From positions 1 through 9,610 of the forward strand of contig CAVFWS010000078.1 of NCBI GenBank assembly GCA_963626295.1: 9,610 bases of DNA, given 5' to 3'. Each line of letters opens with the position of its first letter. Position 1 is the stretch's first letter. Positions 1 to 7,391 of the stretch are shown here, in pieces. The notes below the pieces were generated by a model, which had not been told where the DNA came from, did no database searches, and saw nothing but the letters and a program-made list of their open reading frames with translations. This stretch comes from UBA1731 sp963626295. GTDB lineage: Bacteria > Verrucomicrobiota > Kiritimatiellia > RFP12 > UBA1067. The translations under genes and the position numbers were made by a program.

Positions 1-38
1 TTCATTGCGCCCGCAAATCAATCAATGCCCAAATGACC

Positions 39-112
39 AAATGCAATCGAAAATCGAAAAATCGTAAATTCCCGAATGCAATCGCAAATCGAAAAATCGC
101 AAATCGCAAATC
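39..112 (+). repeat. AT-rich modular intergenic repeat, two tandem units
   Basis: Two units start with the word AATGCAATCG, at about 39-70 and 75-112, and continue as tandem AAATCG words followed by a variable base. ATCG tetranucleotides start at 46, 53, 61, 81, 88, 96 and 103, so they step by 7 or 8 nt within each unit. The first unit ends in TAAATTCCC (65-73), a boundary also seen in inverted form at 7270-7278. AAATGCAATCGAAAATCG (39-56) recurs exactly as its reverse complement at 9548-9565. No coding potential is seen. Bases 1-38 hold related AT-rich words (CAAATCAATCAATG, CCAAATG) but nothing else I can name. Confidence 0.85.
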
Positions 113-127
113 TCTACACCTCTACAC
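112..127 (+). repeat. Tandem octamer CTCTACAC x2
   Basis: The octamer CTCTACAC occurs twice in direct succession (112-119 and 120-127). The second copy runs into CACGGCTAAA (125-134). That 10-mer is present as an exact reverse complement at 7338-7347, so the box looks like the outer end of the composite repeat that follows. Confidence 0.75.
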
Positions 128-192
128 GGCTAAAACCAAATCGTTAAATCGTTAAATGCCTAAATGCAATCGCAAATCGAAAATCGCAAATC
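120..192 (+). repeat. Composite intergenic repeat, forward copy upstream of unit 1
   Basis: The layout is a CTCTACACGGCTAAA box, then octamer-like words (AAATCGTT twice, then AAATGCCT), then AATCGC/AAATCGA heptamers ending five bases before the ATG at 197. CTAAATGCAATCGCAAATCG (160-179) is identical to 7532-7551 and is an exact reverse complement of 7293-7312. The identity with the copy upstream of the second unit extends to 28 nt (152-179 against 7524-7551). The element forms the DNA immediately upstream of the first gene, so it probably lies in or next to its 5' leader. I could not assign a -35/-10 promoter within it. Confidence 0.85.
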
Positions 193-217
193 TTAAATGA
201 CGACAAGGAACAGGCAC

Positions 218-865
218 ATGGAAAATCGCAGACTTGAGAAAAGGGCTTTCACGCTCGTGGAGATGCTGGTGGTGATCGGCATAATCGCGGTGCTTTCCGC
301 CGCGTCGATGGTCGGGTACTCCAAGGTGGTGAAGTCCGCGAAGAAGGCGAAGACGCAGGAGCTCGTCTCAAACGCGGCGGCGGCGCTCACGCAGATTCTC
401 TCGAAGAACAACGGCGTGTGGCCGGACGACCTGCTCGCAAGGACGAAGAGCGGCAACGGCCGTCTCGACGAGGAGACGAGCCGCGTGTTCGTGCGCTACG
501 ACATGCTCGGGCTCTCCTACAACGCGGAGACGGCGGGGTCGAACGTCAGCCAGTACAGGCTCGTGGGCAAGGACCGCTGCGGCATCGTCGATGCGGAGGC
601 CGAGGCCGTGCTCAAGAGGTCCTCCTCCGCGTCCACGGGGTCGAAGGTGCCTTCGGGGCGCACGGTCGGCGACCACATACTCTACTTCGCGATAGACACG
701 GACGGCGACGGGTTCACGGAGGCGAACGTCGAGGGCGGCGGGATGCTGCGCATCAGGGCGGCGGCCGTGGTGTGGGCCGCGGGGCCGAACGGGATCGTCG
801 AGTACGGGTCGTACGGGCGCAACGACGACGTCTACAGCTGGCGTCCGTCGCAGGTGAAGAAGTGA
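218..865 (+). CDS. GspG-like pseudopilin with EF-hand-like loop
   Basis: This 215-residue protein has a class III prepilin leader: a basic MENRRLEKRA stretch, predicted cleavage after Ala10 (Ala instead of the usual Gly), F11 at +1, the essential E15 at +5, then a hydrophobic helix to about residue 35. The C-terminal half has DTDGDG (160-165), a calcium-loop-like motif, and ends with AGPNG...GRNDDVYSW (188-208), which resembles the GspG C-terminal calcium-binding region. It should be processed by a prepilin peptidase and sit in the inner membrane or pseudopilus. I prefer ATG 218 over the in-frame ATG 197, because AAGGAA (205-210) lies 7 nt upstream of 218 while 197 is preceded only by repeat DNA. 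It is the first gene of a seven-gene unit, with the next gene 20 nt downstream. The family assignment is good; its exact role (major or minor) is inference. Confidence 0.9.
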   Translation: MENRRLEKRAFTLVEMLVVIGIIAVLSAASMVGYSKVVKSAKKAKTQELVSNAAAALTQILSKNNGVWPDDLLARTKSGNGRLDEETSRVFVRYDMLGLSYNAETAGSNVSQYRLVGKDRCGIVDAEAEAVLKRSSSASTGSKVPSGRTVGDHILYFAIDTDGDGFTEANVEGGGMLRIRAAAVVWAAGPNGIVEYGSYGRNDDVYSWRPSQVKK

Positions 866-872
866 CCGGGCT

Positions 873-879
873 AAGGAGG
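873..879 (+). promoter_or_regulatory. Ribosome binding site deciding a start
   Basis: AAGGAGG lies 6 nt upstream of ATG 886. It fixes the start of the second pseudopilin and argues against reading the open frame that continues upstream to 418 as part of that gene. Confidence 0.85.
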
Positions 880-885
880 GACGCA

Positions 886-1560
886 ATGGGGAACCGCAGA
901 AGGGAAGGCTTCACGATCGTGGAACTGCTGGTGGTGATCGCGATCATCGCGATACTCGCCGGGGCGATCACGATGGGCGTGAACGGGATGTTCTACAAGT
1001 CGCGCATGGGGCAGGCGAAGGCGATGCGGAACATGCTCCAGAGCGGGCTCGAGACGTACTACGCCCGCAAGGGCGAGTGGCCGAGCGCGATAAAGAGCAA
1101 GGTCGACTACACGGGAGGCGACAGCGTGCAGCTCACGGCGACCGAGGCGGACCAGTGCTTCAGGGAGATCGTGAAGGTATCCACCGGGGCGAACGCCAAC
1201 CCGGTGCTCGACCCCTCGGGCCTCGTCGTCGCCTCGGGCGTTGGCGAGTACGGGTGCATCGACATACACAGGAACTGGGAGGAGGCGCGCAAGATCGGCA
1301 TCGTGGCCGACTCCGACCACAGGTGCGGCGGCAAGGACTGCCGCCACGGGCGCGACTTCCGTGACGCCACGAAGAAGGGTGCGAAGGGGAGGATCGGGCT
1401 GTTGAGCATGAACTTCGGCTACATCGGGCCGAACCACGGCCGCTTCTGCCGCTTCCGCGTATTCTACTATCCGAAGTCGGACACCGTGCGGGTGCTGCTG
1501 CAGAAGCCGAACGAGTATTCCGGCAACGTCAAATACAAGAACGGGTACACGGATGACTAA
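886..1560 (+). CDS. GspG-like pseudopilin with Cys/His motif
   Basis: This protein has 224 residues. The leader MGNRRREG is cleaved after Gly8, giving F9 at +1 and E13 at +5, followed by a typical pseudopilin helix (about residues 14-33). The post-helix segment LETYYARKGEWP (55-66) matches the GspG pattern of a helix followed by a Y-x-x-x-G-x-x-P turn. It has five cysteines (91, 124, 147, 152, 188). H145-x-C147-x4-C152-x-H154 forms a compact symmetric Cys/His motif, unusual for a pseudopilin, which could bind metal or form a disulfide. A perfect Shine-Dalgarno sits 6 nt upstream. The last 8 nt overlap the next gene, implying translational coupling. I assign it to the G-like pseudopilins from its N-terminus; the C-terminal 130 residues match nothing I can name. 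Confidence 0.9.
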   Translation: MGNRRREGFTIVELLVVIAIIAILAGAITMGVNGMFYKSRMGQAKAMRNMLQSGLETYYARKGEWPSAIKSKVDYTGGDSVQLTATEADQCFREIVKVSTGANANPVLDPSGLVVASGVGEYGCIDIHRNWEEARKIGIVADSDHRCGGKDCRHGRDFRDATKKGAKGRIGLLSMNFGYIGPNHGRFCRFRVFYYPKSDTVRVLLQKPNEYSGNVKYKNGYTDD

Positions 1561-2380
1561 ACGAGCGTTCACACTTGTCGAGCTGCTTGTCGTGGGCGGC
1601 ATAATGGCCGCCATGGCCACGGTGTCGATCGGGAGCTACTTCGCCGTCGTGCGGGGCATGGCCGACCGGGGTGCGCTCGGCTCGGCGACCTCGGTGATCT
1701 CCCTCGCGCAGGAGAGGGCGAGGATCGACATGTCGCCGACCGTGGTGTACTTCTACAACGAGCTCGTGCAGAGGCAGGATTCGAGCAAGGGCACCGATCT
1801 CGTCGCCGCCGGCGTCGCGGTGGCGGTCCGCCGCGCCGGGCGCATATCGCGCGTGAACGGAAGCCTCCTCTGCGACGAGTACGCCGACCTCGAGCGAACG
1901 TACAGCGTGGCCAGCAACCCCAACAGCATACAGGCCGACACGTTCCGCCTGTACAGGTTCAACTTCTCGAGGATGGAGTTCTCGTCCGTGTACTCCGAGG
2001 TCGTCGAGGACGAGGTGGGGAACGAGAAGTACCTCGTTGAGAAGCCCGTGGAGCGCATATCCTTCACGAAGCCGGGGAACACCGGGCGGGAGGACGTCAG
2101 CAAGATGCTGCTGTACGCTTTCAAGGTGAAGAACGGGTTCTCGGGCTGGAGGGCCGGCGATGCGTACGGGTACGAATTCGCCAGGATCCGCCTGCCGGAC
2201 AACTACATCTTCGGAACGTCGGTGCCGTCGGACAGCGACCCGGTGAGGGAGGTCGGCACGGTGGTCAAGTGCTACCCCGACTCCAACGCCGCGTCCCTCG
2301 ACAGCATACAGATCACGGCGCGGCGTCCGGGGGGATGGACGAAGGTCGGGGACACGAAGAGCGAAATGAAGGATATCTGA
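1553..2380 (+). CDS. GspH/FimT-like minor pseudopilin
   Basis: This 275-residue protein begins MTKRAFTLVELLVV: cleavage after Ala5, F6 at +1, E10 at +5, then a hydrophobic helix to about residue 32. The following segment (41-68) has the Ala/Arg-rich helix leading into a Val/Tyr beta-strand that GspH/FimT proteins show. IRLPDNYIFG (212-221) resembles the GspH LP-x-G/x strand. The start overlaps the upstream stop by 8 nt, with only a weak purine-rich tract upstream, so reinitiation is likely. It is longer than typical GspH (about 150-190 residues), with extra sequence around residues 75-165. Its place before I-, J- and K-like genes supports the H role. The family call rests on pattern and order and would need a profile search to confirm. 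Confidence 0.87.
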   Translation: MTKRAFTLVELLVVGGIMAAMATVSIGSYFAVVRGMADRGALGSATSVISLAQERARIDMSPTVVYFYNELVQRQDSSKGTDLVAAGVAVAVRRAGRISRVNGSLLCDEYADLERTYSVASNPNSIQADTFRLYRFNFSRMEFSSVYSEVVEDEVGNEKYLVEKPVERISFTKPGNTGREDVSKMLLYAFKVKNGFSGWRAGDAYGYEFARIRLPDNYIFGTSVPSDSDPVREVGTVVKCYPDSNAASLDSIQITARRPGGWTKVGDTKSEMKDI

Positions 2381-2381
2381 C

Positions 2382-3005
2382 GTGAAGATGGTTCTGCAGA
2401 GGGCGTTTACGCTCATAGAGGTGAACCTCGCCATATTCGTGATGGCGGGGGGTGTCCTTGCGATGATCTCGCTCTACTCGTTCGGATTCCGCGAAAGCCG
2501 CCAGTCGAGGGAGGACGTCGCCTCCGCCGCGCTTGCGGAGGCGGTGCTGAACCCGCTCGTGGTCGCGCTTTCGTCGCGGGACCTCAAGTGGTCGGAATGG
2601 CGGAGCCTCGGCTTCAGCACGATATCCTCAGGCTCCGGCACCGGTTCGGGCGGCGCCAGGGTGCAGGTGCTGCCGGGCAGCGGGAGCAAGGCCGGATGGC
2701 TCGCGTACATCGACACCAAGGGAAGCGGCGACGACACCACGTACTACGTGCCGTCCGACCCCGAGACCAAGGCGCGCTCGGTCTACAGCAGGCTTGTCGG
2801 GGCGGACAAGGACGGGTGGAACCTCCCGGGTTCGGTGTCCACCCCCGAGGGCATGACGTACGCGCTCGTGGCCTCCCGCGAGAGCGAGGACTCCCCGGTG
2901 ATCTCGCTCGCCGTGAGGTGCGTGCGGAAGAACCTCCGCAACACGCTCATGTCGCAGCCCGTGTTCGCCACCGAGGTCCACTTCCAGGGAGATCCGAACC
3001 AATGA
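2382..3005 (+). CDS. GspI/PilV-like minor pseudopilin
   Basis: This 207-residue protein is read from a GTG start. An in-frame ATG exists at 2388, but TGAAGGA (2367-2373) sits 8 nt before the GTG, a better distance. The leader MKMVLQRA is cleaved after Ala8, with F9 at +1 and E13 at +5. The helix EVNLAIFVMAGGVLAMISL followed by Ser/Arg/Ala-rich segments (ASAALAEAVL, 47-56) is characteristic of the GspI/PilV group. A Ser/Gly-rich stretch (82-91) and a Gly/Ser/Asp linker (110-120) follow. It starts 1 nt after the upstream stop and its own stop overlaps the next ATG (ATGA). In T2SS, GspI is the core of the H-I-J-K tip complex. That role here is inferred from order. Confidence 0.86.
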   Translation: MKMVLQRAFTLIEVNLAIFVMAGGVLAMISLYSFGFRESRQSREDVASAALAEAVLNPLVVALSSRDLKWSEWRSLGFSTISSGSGTGSGGARVQVLPGSGSKAGWLAYIDTKGSGDDTTYYVPSDPETKARSVYSRLVGADKDGWNLPGSVSTPEGMTYALVASRESEDSPVISLAVRCVRKNLRNTLMSQPVFATEVHFQGDPNQ

Positions 3006-3496
3006 GAAAATCCGCCTTCACCCTTCTGGAGGTGCTTGTCGCGAGCGTGCTGATGGGCATGCTCGTGACGATACTCACCATGATCTTCAACCAGAGCGCG
3101 ATCGCCTGGCGCACGGGCAAGGCCGGGGTGGCGGACCTGTCGGAGTCCGAGAGGAGGATGTCGCGCATCCACTCCCTTGCGGACAACGTGCTGCCGTACG
3201 TGGGCGGCGTGAACTACAGCGTCGTATCCCCGTGGGACGACGCCGCCACGGACAGCTCGACCGTGTTCAGCCATCGCGGCGTCCGCAAGTCGTCGACGCT
3301 CCGCACCGGCGTGGCGTCCATCGGCGGGAACTACTGCAACAGCGACGCCGGCAAGGGGAACTGGCTGCAGAGCGGGCTGGGCAACCCGGACATGAACGGC
3401 GGCCGCGCCTTCGTTGTCGGGGTGCGGAGCGCCGGGCCGGATGGCGACTGGGACACGGAGGACGACATTTCCACATGGCCAGACGAGGTGGACTGA
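3002..3496 (+). CDS. GspJ/PilW-like minor pseudopilin, short
   Basis: This 164-residue protein starts with the leader MRKSA: cleavage after Ala5, F6 at +1, E10 at +5. The helix EVLVASVLMGMLVTILTMIF and the following NQSAIAWRTGKA (30-41) are typical of J/W-type minor pilins. It is shorter than usual GspJ (about 190-230). It ends with SAGPDGDWDTEDDISTW (143-159), a tail more typical of GspG-like proteins and closely related to the end of the first gene of this unit. AGGGAG (2986-2991) lies 10 nt upstream of the ATG, which overlaps the previous stop by 4 nt. The stop shares one base with the next ATG (TGATG). J identity is inferred from the N-terminus and gene order. Confidence 0.87.
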   Translation: MRKSAFTLLEVLVASVLMGMLVTILTMIFNQSAIAWRTGKAGVADLSESERRMSRIHSLADNVLPYVGGVNYSVVSPWDDAATDSSTVFSHRGVRKSSTLRTGVASIGGNYCNSDAGKGNWLQSGLGNPDMNGGRAFVVGVRSAGPDGDWDTEDDISTWPDEVD

Positions 3497-3963
3497 TGAA
3501 AAGGGGATTCACGCTCATAGAACTGCTCGTTGTCATCGGCATGATAGCCGTCCTCACCGCCGCGACGTCCTCCGCCGTGATGAAGGCGCGGAGGCGTTCG
3601 CAGATAGCCCGCGCCGAGACGGAGACGCGCGAGATGACGAACGCGATCCTGGCGTACGAGAACTGGGACGACAACCACTCCCTCGGGGACCACGTGACGT
3701 CGGGCAGCTGGAAGGACGCGACGGAGGATGCCCTCCAGTTCATCCTCGGCGGCGTGCAGAACAAGCAGGGGAAGGTGCCCGTGCTGTACAATGCCGCCAT
3801 CACGGGCGGCAGCCTGCGGGACCCGTGGGGCAAGCCGTACCAGTACATGGTGGTGCAGGCGGGCGCGGCGGCCCAGGACAGCGCGGACAAGGTCGGCAGC
3901 AGCCTTTCGACCTTCATGTTCCTGCCAAACCTGTGGCGGCTGAAGCCGGGGGAGTCGGATTGA
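3496..3963 (+). CDS. gspG: GspG-type pseudopilin (T2SS protein G-like)
   Basis: This 155-residue protein has a textbook prepilin N-terminus, MKRGFTLIELLVVIG: cleavage after Gly4, F5 at +1, E9 at +5. A helix to about residue 30 is followed by a long Arg/Glu/Ala alpha-helix (32-57). LRDPWGKPYQYMV (107-119) is the signature of GspG, in which the DPWG-x-PY segment packs against the calcium-binding C-terminal region. The length is close to the family norm. The C-terminus lacks the usual D-rich calcium loop and ends LWRLKPGESD, so calcium binding may be altered. GAGGTGG (3484-3490) precedes the ATG by 5 nt. It sits between J-like and K-like genes instead of at the head of the cluster as in classical gsp operons. 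Confidence 0.9.
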   Translation: MKRGFTLIELLVVIGMIAVLTAATSSAVMKARRRSQIARAETETREMTNAILAYENWDDNHSLGDHVTSGSWKDATEDALQFILGGVQNKQGKVPVLYNAAITGGSLRDPWGKPYQYMVVQAGAAAQDSADKVGSSLSTFMFLPNLWRLKPGESD

Positions 3964-3990
3964 CGGAACGTTGCCGGTAGGGGATATCGA

Positions 3991-6900
3991 ATGAAAAGGG
4001 ATTCCAACATGAGAAGGGATGCGGGGAGGCGTGGCTCCGCCCTGCTGATCGTCCTCGGGATGTTCGCGTTCATGCTCGTGAGCGCCGTGGCGTTCTCGAT
4101 CTACATGCGCGCGAGCCGCGCGCCGAGCTCCTTCCTGCGCCGCAACACCGCGACGCGCCAGCTCGTGAGGGCGGCGCTCGCGCGGGCGATCGACGAGGTG
4201 GACACCGCGATAGGCAACGACCCGTTCCCCGGGGTGGGCTACAACCACGACTACCAGACCGGCTCGGGCGGCGGACTGCAGGGCAACAGGGCGAAGAACG
4301 ACAACTGGCACGGCCGGGTGTTCGTGCCGTCCAACGAGGTCGCGCTCGCGGAGACGGTGTCCACCATCACGCTCGAGGGCCTCGGGTACATCCCGTCGAT
4401 CCTCGCGAACGAGGCCCGCTACTGGAGTCGCCACACGCGCACCGCGAAATGGCATCCGTTCAACTTCGGCATGGGCCGCTACGCCTTCACGGCGATAAAC
4501 GTGACGGACTTCTTCGACGTCAACGCGTTCGTGACGCCTTCGGGCGGGCAGAGGCGGCAGTACCTGAACCGCTCGTCCGCGCCCCACGGGCGCGTGTCGC
4601 CAGCGTACCTCTTCCGCGGCGGCGACACCGCGGACATGGATTCCGGCGGCGCGGCGGCGTCCGCGTTCCTCAACGTGATCGCCGGAGGCGCGGGGGTCGG
4701 CGGGGGCGACTACCCGTCCCTCTCGGACGTTCCGTTCACGTCGTTCATGGACCTGAACCTCGCGATGGCCCAGGCCGGGAACTCCCTCGGCGGGATGGCG
4801 TCCCCATACGTGCACCTGATCAAGGACAACAACACCTCCACGTTCCTCTCCGGCAATGAAGAGGCCGCAAGGCGCACTCTTTTCGTCGCCGGCGGATGGA
4901 ACAGCGACTCCAACCTCACGTACGAGGCATACAAGGCCGGAAACCCCGGGCGCATAAACCTGCGCTACGGCGAGTTCCAGCCGTTCGACGGATGCTCGTG
5001 GTTTCCCGACGCCACCACGCTGGCGCACTGCTACAACGACGTGGCGGCGAGCCATCCCTTCTGGCAGCCGTTCAACAACAACTTCCCGATAATCTCTACG
5101 GCACTCCTGTGCGACTATCTCGACACCGACAACGTGCCGCTCTCCCTCTGCATCCCGTGCGTGGAGGCGGTGCCGATGCTGTGCGGCGTGGAGCTGAACG
5201 ACAACTGCGTGAAGTACAGCGTGTCGATGGTCGAGACGGAACTCCAGGCGGCGAACCCGGAGCAGGGGACGAAGAAGAAGATCAAGCGCACCTATTCCTT
5301 CAGCGTGACCGTGGACGGACTGGAGACCGCGCTCACGGCAGTCTATCCGTTCTTCAACGGCCCGCAGGGGCATGCGGCGGGATATACAGCGGAGGCGTTC
5401 GCAAGGATATTCTTCGTGGCGGAGCCTTCGGGCACAGGCCTGAACGATTCCGGGCTGCGCACCTCGCTTGCCGCGCTGGGGACGATGGACGCCGGCGGCA
5501 GCCAGTGGGACTGGTCCGGGACCACGGAGGCCGCGTACATCCAGGCGACCTGCGGCGACGCGTCTATCACTGCGGAGGCGGCGAAGGGGGTCGGCGACGC
5601 GGCGGAGGAGAGCGCGGTGCGGGCGGACATCGCGATGCGCATGGCGAACTCGCTCACCAAGGACGCGATGCTCGCGGAGCTTGTCTACGAGGTGGACGAA
5701 AGCGGCAAGGAGACCCTGGTTGACGCCGAGTGCGTGAACGGCACCGGCATCAACTTCTACGACGCCAGCTGGAGCGCGATGAACTTCCTGGAGGAGCTGA
5801 AGAACGATTCGCATCCCGACCTTAGGTTCCGACCGTCCGTGGCGGTGTGGGCGCGGATAAGGAACGCGGAAGGGAAAACGGTCGATATGGTTCCGGCTGT
5901 CCCCGCGAACGACAACCTGAACGGCTTTGCCGACAACGCGACGCTCAACGGGTTCAGCCTCGCCGCCGGCGGCGAGGCTGGCACGCCGCTTCTCAGGTTC
6001 TTCCCGAAGGTCGACGACAAAGCCTCCGGGATCCTGCTCACGAAGGAATACTTCAAGAACAACAGCGGGGCGAACCGCGAGGCACAGTGGAAGCAGAAGG
6101 CGTACATCGCCAACGACCCGCGGATCAACTGGGCGCCGGAGCAGTGGTGGGCGACAGATTCGACAACCAACCCCAGGGACTTGTGGCTTAGGGAAGTGCG
6201 CAAATTCCGCGGCGACAGTATCCGGGACAGGGACATATCGATGTCCGTATCCGATCAAGGGTATCTGCAGTCGATGTACGAATGGATGATGATTCCGCAG
6301 GTGCGCGAACTCTTCGTGACCGGAAACCCTGAATGGGGCGCGTTCGAGGGCGGCAGCGGATACGATGGGGTAGTGAATACGGTCATAGGAGACGTGGCCC
6401 ACAGCAGCGTGATGTGGCGCACGTACCGCTCGGACGCCATAGGTGCGGACAACACGTGGGGCAGCATCGATGGGCTCGCGTTCGACGATGCGGAGAACGG
6501 CCTCAGGGTCAATCCATACACCGACATGATGCCGGTGATGCTCGGGGCGTTCGCGAACATGCCCTGCGACTGGTGGTCGGCGGGCACGAACCACACCGTG
6601 AGCGGCAAGAGCTACATGGACCAGAACTCCCCGACGTTCGAGAACGGCTACCTCTTCGACTGGTCGTGCAGGTACAGCGACGTGTACAACATGGCATACT
6701 ACTGGATGGAGGCGTTCAACAGGAAGGAACTCGCCGAGGATCAGAGGCAGAAGGAGCTGTACCTGGCGGACGCCTGGAAGGATGTGGTCGACAGCGCGTT
6801 CAACTGGCTCGATGGCGAGGTCTCGCGCACGTTCTCGGAGGAATTCCCGAATGGGACCACGCTCGACACCGCCGTGCTTTCCGGGAACAGCGCAACCATC

Positions 6901-7263
6901 AACTCGATCCTCGGCGACATGACCTTCACCGAAAGGAAGTTCCTGTACAGCTACCTCCAGGGGTGCTTCGCGAACACCGCGCAGCTGTTCCTGATGTTCG
7001 TGAGGGCCGAGGCCTCGAGCGGCGGGGCAGAGGGCTCGGGCGGCCGCGCCGTCGCGCTCGTGTGGCGCGATCCGTCCGCGCCGATGGAGAACGGGCAGTT
7101 CAGGAAGTCTGCGGGCGGCACGGAGGCGCCGCAGTACGGGAAGGACAACGCCGGGAAGTACCTTAACGTCTCCGGCAGCCAGCCGGAGGAGAGCTGGCGC
7201 CTGAAGTCGCGCGACTACCCGCCGCACCGGACCCGCGTGCTGTTCTACCATCAGTTGGATTAG
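3991..7263 (+). CDS. Giant GspK/PilX-like pilin-associated protein
   Basis: This protein has 1090 residues. AGGGGA (3979-3984) lies 6 nt upstream of the ATG; an internal ATG at 4009 is a less likely start. The N-terminus RRGSALLIVLGMFAFMLVSA (13-32) is a pilin-like membrane helix with a G15/S16 cleavage site and Ile20, not Glu, at +5. Among pseudopilins GspK alone lacks Glu+5. An Arg/Ala helix (49-70) follows. GRYAFTAINVTDFFDVNAF (162-180) resembles the GspK strand leading into its D-x-N segment. Cys374, 387, 390, 398 and 406 cluster within 33 residues and could form disulfides. The C-terminus carries AVALVWRDP (1020-1028). GspK is usually about 300-350 residues, so this is roughly three times the norm. 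It is last in the unit, 27 nt after the G-like gene. Probable role: a large exported tip domain on the pseudopilus (inference). Confidence 0.88.
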   Translation: MKRDSNMRRDAGRRGSALLIVLGMFAFMLVSAVAFSIYMRASRAPSSFLRRNTATRQLVRAALARAIDEVDTAIGNDPFPGVGYNHDYQTGSGGGLQGNRAKNDNWHGRVFVPSNEVALAETVSTITLEGLGYIPSILANEARYWSRHTRTAKWHPFNFGMGRYAFTAINVTDFFDVNAFVTPSGGQRRQYLNRSSAPHGRVSPAYLFRGGDTADMDSGGAAASAFLNVIAGGAGVGGGDYPSLSDVPFTSFMDLNLAMAQAGNSLGGMASPYVHLIKDNNTSTFLSGNEEAARRTLFVAGGWNSDSNLTYEAYKAGNPGRINLRYGEFQPFDGCSWFPDATTLAHCYNDVAASHPFWQPFNNNFPIISTALLCDYLDTDNVPLSLCIPCVEAVPMLCGVELNDNCVKYSVSMVETELQAANPEQGTKKKIKRTYSFSVTVDGLETALTAVYPFFNGPQGHAAGYTAEAFARIFFVAEPSGTGLNDSGLRTSLAALGTMDAGGSQWDWSGTTEAAYIQATCGDASITAEAAKGVGDAAEESAVRADIAMRMANSLTKDAMLAELVYEVDESGKETLVDAECVNGTGINFYDASWSAMNFLEELKNDSHPDLRFRPSVAVWARIRNAEGKTVDMVPAVPANDNLNGFADNATLNGFSLAAGGEAGTPLLRFFPKVDDKASGILLTKEYFKNNSGANREAQWKQKAYIANDPRINWAPEQWWATDSTTNPRDLWLREVRKFRGDSIRDRDISMSVSDQGYLQSMYEWMMIPQVRELFVTGNPEWGAFEGGSGYDGVVNTVIGDVAHSSVMWRTYRSDAIGADNTWGSIDGLAFDDAENGLRVNPYTDMMPVMLGAFANMPCDWWSAGTNHTVSGKSYMDQNSPTFENGYLFDWSCRYSDVYNMAYYWMEAFNRKELAEDQRQKELYLADAWKDVVDSAFNWLDGEVSRTFSEEFPNGTTLDTAVLSGNSATINSILGDMTFTERKFLYSYLQGCFANTAQLFLMFVRAEASSGGAEGSGGRAVALVWRDPSAPMENGQFRKSAGGTEAPQYGKDNAGKYLNVSGSQPEESWRLKSRDYPPHRTRVLFYHQLD

Positions 7264-7269
7264 GAGTTT

Positions 7270-7350
7270 GGGAATTTACGATTTATGATTTACGATTTGC
7301 GATTGCATTTAGTTATTTATAAATTTAACAATTTAGATTTAGCCGTGGAG
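7270..7350 (-). repeat. Composite intergenic repeat, inverted copy after unit 1
   Basis: It begins 7 nt after the TAG of the giant K-like gene with GGGAATTTACG. On the minus strand it reads CTCCACGGCTAAAT, then AAATTGTTAAAT-type words, then CTAAATGCAATCGCAAATCG and AAATCGTAAATTCCC. The 20-mer at 7293-7312 is the exact reverse complement of 160-179 and 7532-7551, and the CACGGCTAAA box (7338-7347, minus) matches 125-134. It therefore has the same layout as the copy upstream of unit 1, pointing the opposite way. It contains no GC-rich stem or T-tract that would make it a standard intrinsic terminator. Confidence 0.85.
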
Positions 7351-7391
7351 AAATTGTCTGGTTTTGTGATAGGTGGGAGGGATGAATGGTA

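Noticed and set aside
39..192. CRISPR-like array of short repeats
   Set aside because: The repeats are 7-8 nt words with no unique spacers of constant length, and no cas genes are present.
197..217. Earlier in-frame ATG for the first pseudopilin
   Set aside because: It has no ribosome binding site and lies against repeat DNA. ATG 218 has AAGGAA at proper spacing and gives a normal leader.
193..456. 87-codon minus-strand open frame at the start of unit 1
   Set aside because: It is fully antisense to the first pseudopilin, with no recognisable motif or ribosome binding site.
418..885. Upstream extension of the second pseudopilin's open frame
   Set aside because: The frame is open only as an Arg-rich shadow of the first gene. 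A perfect AAGGAGG and a class III leader define ATG 886 as the start.
6140..6400. Slightly less GC-rich stretch inside the K-like gene as a possible recombinant segment
   Set aside because: The reading frame and protein character continue without a break, and the shift is mild and not quantified.
3331..7251. 1306-codon open frame on the minus strand opposite the K-like gene
   Set aside because: Its Arg/His/Val/Pro-rich, motif-free translation is what the complement of GC3-biased coding DNA gives. It spans the end of one real gene and nearly all of another and has no supporting start context.
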